Assembly (NCBI GenBank): GCA_025890175.1
Contig: JANPYM010000011.1
Span: 662,299 to 726,298, forward strand
From: Ciborinia camelliae
Taxonomy: Eukaryota > Ascomycota > Leotiomycetes > Helotiales > Sclerotiniaceae
Length of the DNA stretch: 64,000 bases
Direction of reading: 5' to 3'
Every line of letters starts with the position of its first letter. Position 1 is the first letter of the stretch. The notes under the pieces are model-generated. The model was not told where the DNA came from and did not search any database. It was given only the letters and a program-made list of their open reading frames with translations. Both the position numbers and the translations under genes were made by a program. Of the stretch, positions 59,485-64,000 are shown in pieces.

Positions 59485-60876
59485 TCAACCAACCACTGGA
59501 ATACTCGCAAAAGGCTTGGTTCTCCCAAGACCTTCTTTGCCATAGTAATCCATGGGATAAATATCATTATTGCTCTTTGCCCAATCCTCTTTCTGACCCA
59601 GCACAATCAATGCTTCGTATGGAGTTAGTAGGGGCCGGGGAAAGGCGTAGCCCCAATCGATACTGAGTCTTGGACATGCTACTTGTACCCAACACTCGAC
59701 GTCACTCATCATAGCTAGTTTTCCAGGGAAAATCTCGCTCAAGAGCAGATTGATATATGGTGTACCTCGCTCTTCAAGTTTATTCTCAATCATCGTCATG
59801 GTGTGTGGGTTTCCCTGACGTCCCAGAGACCCTAGGATAAGTCCCCACTTCTTTGCAGGCTTCGCAGTTTCAATGGCATCTCTTCTTAACGTGTGCATCT
59901 CCTTGTGATCGTAACTTTCACGAGTAAGCTTGCGAGAATAGGGATCGTATCGGTAGGCTGGTATCGATGGATTATGTATCATTGCGCTCTCAAGATGGAA
60001 ACGACCATCGCCAAGATACAGAATAATATCGACACCATCAGTTGACAGTTGAGGGGATGTGCAACCAAGGATCTCGCCTTTGCTAAGAGGAGCAATTTGA
60101 GGAATGAGAATATTATAACCCGCTTTCTCAAGAGGGGCTCGAACGCCATGTAGTGTCGCATTGAACTGAATTGTGCCGACCATGGCAATAGTCTTTCCCG
60201 AGGCAAAGTTCTTCTCCAGAGTTGCAAGTAAATGTGCCGTATCTATGCTGATATCGACGAAAACATAGAGAGTTTTAATCTTTGTGACGTCTACAGGTAT
60301 CAAACATGAATGAGCGTAGTGTACCAGGAGATCACAGCCTAAAGCTCGAGCGGTGTAATCGTCAATACAACAAGCTCCATAAGTAACATCTCCCATTATA
60401 AGCGTCTCGATTCCAGGACAAAATTGTGACAGAATATCCGAAATCGTGGTTGCGAACAGTAAGAGACCTTCTGGCATCTGCAACGCCACTTTCTTCGACC
60501 CATTTGTTCTTATTCTATGTATAGTTTTGTGTATTTCGAAGGAATAGTTTGGTGGAAGTAAGGCGATCGCGGCGTTTATATCGGGATCGTTCAAAATTTC
60601 GGGAGGAACTTGATTTAATGTTCGAATTCTTCTTGGAGTCGCAACTGTAAAGGCATTAGCTTGGGAACTTGATCTGCGAATTGAAAGTTACAAACCTTGA
60701 ACAGCGGCACTATTTCCCGTGATTGTGTCGACGCCATTCCGTGCTGCTGCTGCTTCTGCAGCTTGCCTTCTTCCCACAAAACGCTTCTTTGGTTGACGTT
60801 GTGCAACTGGCTCTTCAAAAGTATCTCCTACATCGACAGTGACCCCCAAATCAACTTGCGCACGGTCATCCTCCAT
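59485..60876 (-). CDS. DPH1: Diphthamide synthase subunit Dph1
   Basis: Exons 60876-60696 and 60644-59485 give 446 aa. The intron (GTTTGT...TTTACAG) joins NSAAVQ to [18 protein letters not shown] in frame. The three iron-sulphur cysteine sites of the radical-SAM-like Dph1/Dph2 fold are present: YGACCIDD (about residues 150-155), GCTSPQL (about 255) and [11 protein letters not shown] (about 384). The N-terminal [14 protein letters not shown] is also diagnostic. With Dph2 it transfers the 3-amino-3-carboxypropyl group from SAM to a histidine of eEF2, the first step of diphthamide synthesis in the cytosol. Length agrees with yeast Dph1 (425). Confidence 0.95.
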
Positions 60877-61257
60877 ATTGTTAACAAAGGGAGGCGAGGA
60901 GGTCAGTTATGAAGATATGACCTGATGGCTGTGATATGAATTTTCATTTCAAAATTAAATTCGAGGTCCAAAGATTACCCCGCAGCACGTGACCATGTGA
61001 CAAATGTTATGCTAACCAATCACAGTCACCATGTTGTCAAGCTGGACGCCTGTTTTTAATTCGTGGTATTATCTCCCATCGATCCCGAAAACAGCGATTG
61101 ATTGAAGTCGATGTGGTGAATAAATGCTAGTCTAGAGTTCCGTCTCTGTGATGAAAACCTTTTGGTGATATGTTCTGAACCAGAGCGACGGAAGTCATCG
61201 CTCCTCATCTCCCAGATGATTTGACAACCCGCTTCTCTTGACTTTCGGACGATTATC

Positions 61258-62511
61258 CTACGAGGGCTTAAGACAACGGAGTGATCGTAGAAACCGACCC
61301 AGGAAAGAAAAGTGAGCCTCTGCATGGGACTCTGCGTGACTTCGAAATCCCTCGTCACTCTTGAATGCCGAAGACAAATATAGGGTTTCTGGTTGCATTT
61401 CGTATCGAGGTGGGTCCCACATACTTCTGGCGTACCTCTGCCATTTTTCGCTGAGTACGCTAGATCCCAGATCAACCCATGTAGTCATGAAGATTGCCTT
61501 TACTCGACCAGGATAAACTTTGAAGGCCATCTGACATTGTGCAGAGCAACAATTACATTTCAATACCTTCGAGGTCAAGGGGGTCATATCCGGATCGTTC
61601 TGGCCAAGTGGAATAATTTCCAATCCGTGAATACCACCTTGTATGTTGATTATCCTCCTATATTTCATAATTCCCCTGTCATAAATCACTGTCATATGTT
61701 GACAAGCTCGAAATGATGACCACGAGTTATTTTTACTTATGAAAACAACTTTTTGTACACGATGAATCAAAGAACCCTCGAAAATGCGACAATCTGTTCG
61801 GGACGCCTTATATCCCTCTAGTTTATTCCCTCGCTGTAGTTTCTTCTGTCGTGATAGCAAATTCAAGATTTGTGTGGAATAGTTTGGGTCGTGGAGATGA
61901 TGCTTCACAGCCATATGGAAAAGGTTCGGACTAAATTCTCCATTTAACCAATACATAAGGTTAAGGCCATTCCTAAGGTGTAATCGGCATTTCAAATCCC
62001 TAGATTTTGAAAGATATTCACCAATACTGTCCATATTGTTGTGCATATCGTCCAATGAATGGAGCCGGCTGCAAGCATAACAAGCAATTTGCCGAGGCAG
62101 ATCTTTGGCAATAGTTTCCAGAAGAAGATACCGATTCAAAGGTAGCACCGACAGAGCCTTGGCATCTTTATCTCCAAGTCTTTCTCGCAACTTCTTACAG
62201 GTGAGGGATAAAAGGGGAGCCGATGACATAGGTAATTGATCCAGTATGAGTGACAAGATTTCGATGGGCAAATTCACTAAATGAGATGTTTGATGTGCAG
62301 TGGGTGTTATAAGAATGGGCGATTCAATAGGGCTAGGTAAATGAAGAGATATTGAACTGGATGGAAGAAGGGATTTTGAACTAGTTGATAGACATGCGAC
62401 AGGTGCATTGCCTTGTTCATCCCTCCGATTCCCCCAGCGAGCAATTCTTTTTTTGAAGAAGTTCATGGTGAAATGAGTTTGCGTGGAAGTATTATTCGGA
62501 TGACCAATCAA
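61258..62511 (-). CDS. F-box protein, fungal lineage-specific
   Basis: A single exon gives 417 aa from ATG at 62511, or 402 aa from the internal ATG at 62466 (MNFFKKRIARWG), which may be the real start. An F-box lies at about residues 78-115: LVNLPIEILSLILDQLPMSS, then LLSLTCKKLRERLG. Downstream segments (YLLLETIAKDLPRQIACYAC, CRLHLRNGLNLMYW, and a Cys cluster CNCCSAQCQ) resemble the many fungal F-box proteins with a CxxC-containing body. F-box proteins bridge Skp1 of SCF ubiquitin ligases to substrates; the target is unknown. No intron is needed. Confidence 0.75.
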   Translation of the reverse strand: MIGHPNNTSTQTHFTMNFFKKRIARWGNRRDEQGNAPVACLSTSSKSLLPSSSISLHLPSPIESPILITPTAHQTSHLVNLPIEILSLILDQLPMSSAPLLSLTCKKLRERLGDKDAKALSVLPLNRYLLLETIAKDLPRQIACYACSRLHSLDDMHNNMDSIGEYLSKSRDLKCRLHLRNGLNLMYWLNGEFSPNLFHMAVKHHLHDPNYSTQILNLLSRQKKLQRGNKLEGYKASRTDCRIFEGSLIHRVQKVVFISKNNSWSSFRACQHMTVIYDRGIMKYRRIINIQGGIHGLEIIPLGQNDPDMTPLTSKVLKCNCCSAQCQMAFKVYPGRVKAIFMTTWVDLGSSVLSEKWQRYARSMWDPPRYEMQPETLYLSSAFKSDEGFRSHAESHAEAHFSFLGRFLRSLRCLKPS

Positions 62512-64000
62512 TGGAACCTATGATAGCTCTTGGGAGGTACTAGGTATATAGTAAATATATATTCCTGAGGGAGATGTAAACGTATTGGTATATGTGTCTT
62601 GAGAGATAGATGTATAAGGTATGTATTCCTGAGATGCAGATGTATAGGTATATATATTCTTAAAAAGTAGAAGTATAGTTATATGTTTTTGAAGGGTAGA
62701 AGAAGTATAGGTATAAATTATTGAGAAATCAAGTGACTCGTATCCGCTAGATGAATAAGTGAAGTTACTCGCATCCGCTAGATGAATAAGTGGCGGACTA
62801 CTAACCCGTCCTAAAGTACACTATCGAAGAATCAAAACTCCACTTTCGGGAACGTGGAAGAGTAACCTTGAAAAACTCTTGTGGAATACGTATTCTCAGT
62901 TACTAAATATCTTGGCAACTGTTTTAAGCCTCCTTTAGACCAAAATCATCAAGTTCTTTCCAACTTGCTGCCAACTTGCTGCCAACTTGGCAAAGTCGAT
63001 ATAATCTAACCTCATTATGTATTGATTGTACCAACATCGCCATTCCTAATGCTGCTGCACTGAGAGGGCTCTTGTATCGCTAGATATATAGGTACTACCT
63101 AGTCTTGAGAGGTTCATATGATGATCAATGGAGGCTCTGGCTATAAAAATAGTAATTTCTAACCAAAATGATTGTTGGATTGTTGGATGATTGTTGTAGA
63201 AATATAAAATTACCCCACGATGCCTCTTTTACACGGATCCATCCAATCCCTGCACATCCCATGGATGGTTGTGCAGGGACCATTTGATATTGTACAAGGT
63301 TACTGTATGGGTATGGGCAGATACTGTAGATAACCTCAAACCTCATCTCAAATAAAACCTTCTTTGTATACTTCTCAAATTGGCCACATTATTCCTTCTA
63401 TATCGCCGCGGATGGCTTAAATTTTGCATCACATGTATATTGATCCCATAATGAACACAAAATCCCATATTCCACAGCAATCGTATCAATTCAGTACGTG
63501 AGAGCCCATGAATCAGTGTCACCTGGGCAGAGTTCAAGCATGCACTTAATCATGGCGGACAAGTCCTATGCTTATGCAAAAGCTGACTATGCTAAGTAAA
63601 ACGCGAGTCAGTCTTCTGATTGCTGCCGTTGGATCGACAAGCCGTTATATTGGCCTCTGCAGCCTCGATACTCATCTCTCTACGCTGTCATGTTCCTGGT
63701 GGCGCTGTCATCAACGACAATGCAAAGCAAGCCGTAGATGGAGAAGATATCTTTGACTTATTTTACGATTTACTGGTAACGCGAAAACTCCGGAGAGGTA
63801 GGGTATGGTCCATGCAATCGGTGTGATGTGCCATGTGTCTGGAGTGAGGAATTTGTGAAACCGGCAGACAAATGATGGTTGAGAGATATAGAGGTTGGAA
63901 TACACCCCAAATTATTGAATCAATACTGCCGATTTGACAGATTTATACACATGTTAAACCCGCCCTGTATAGATCCAAACCTTTCATTTTTTTAATCTGG
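62512..64000. other. Gene-free right end with short repeats
   Basis: Contains ATGTATTCCTGAGATGCAG-type short repeats (62560-62720), a doubled TCCGCTAGATGAATAAGTG (62746-62792) and a tripled CCAACTTGCTG (62958-62988). Frames at 63568-63826 have no family support. Confidence 0.5.

Noticed and set aside
63620..63826. 68-codon forward frame with balanced composition
   Set aside because: No recognisable motif or splice context; could be a short remnant but cannot be supported.

Overview
The window is nuclear DNA of a filamentous ascomycete. The protein genes carry short introns (about 45 to 190 nt) with GT...AG ends and CTAAC/CTGAC-like branch sites, genes lie on both strands without operons, and proteins such as Sts1, Rad52, Pex19, Ubc9, VDAC and Dph1 have filamentous-fungus architectures. 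The style suggests a Leotiomycete (Botrytis/Sclerotinia-like); that placement is inference from protein feel, not from a search.

Layout. 1-13.2 kb is gene-dense and housekeeping: an AXL2-like cadherin-fold protein cut by the left edge, EFM6 methyltransferase, SHB17 sedoheptulose-bisphosphatase (with an apparent 2-nt exon), a large mitochondrial-type PPR protein, a CWC18/CCDC12 splicing factor, a zinc-knuckle protein and an R3H/SUZ RNA-binding protein. 13.2-21.9 kb is sparse: a small membrane protein, a decayed reading frame with seven in-frame stops, a repeat-bearing membrane protein whose 3' end looks frameshifted, and a HET-like remnant. 21.9-32.2 kb is housekeeping again: STS1, RAD52, a UBA-C2H2-UBX protein, a VAP/Scs2 ER tether and sphingolipid delta-4 desaturase.

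32.2-43.4 kb is an AT-rich island of about 11 kb with no intact recognisable protein gene. It holds a complete 393-bp MITE with 23-bp inverted repeats and TA flanks, a field of diverged ATTGG-containing repeats, a head-to-tail series of five or six tRNA-like units of 130-156 bp, and a decayed HMG-CoA synthase fragment that has lost its catalytic cysteine. 43.4-54.7 kb is dense housekeeping: MAP2, a mitochondrial J-protein, VDAC porin, ASN1, UBC9, PEX19 and an unrecognised protein. 54.7-59.3 kb contains relics (a fungal NTFAF-type protein and an MFS transporter). DPH1 and an F-box protein follow, then a repeat-flecked, gene-free right end.

The genes do not form one pathway. Several pairs are divergent and share short promoters (PPR/CWC18, MAP2/J-protein, UBC9/PEX19). 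No new multi-gene system stands out. The most unusual signals are the 2-nt exon, the tRNA-like series, and gene decay concentrated in the islands between housekeeping blocks.
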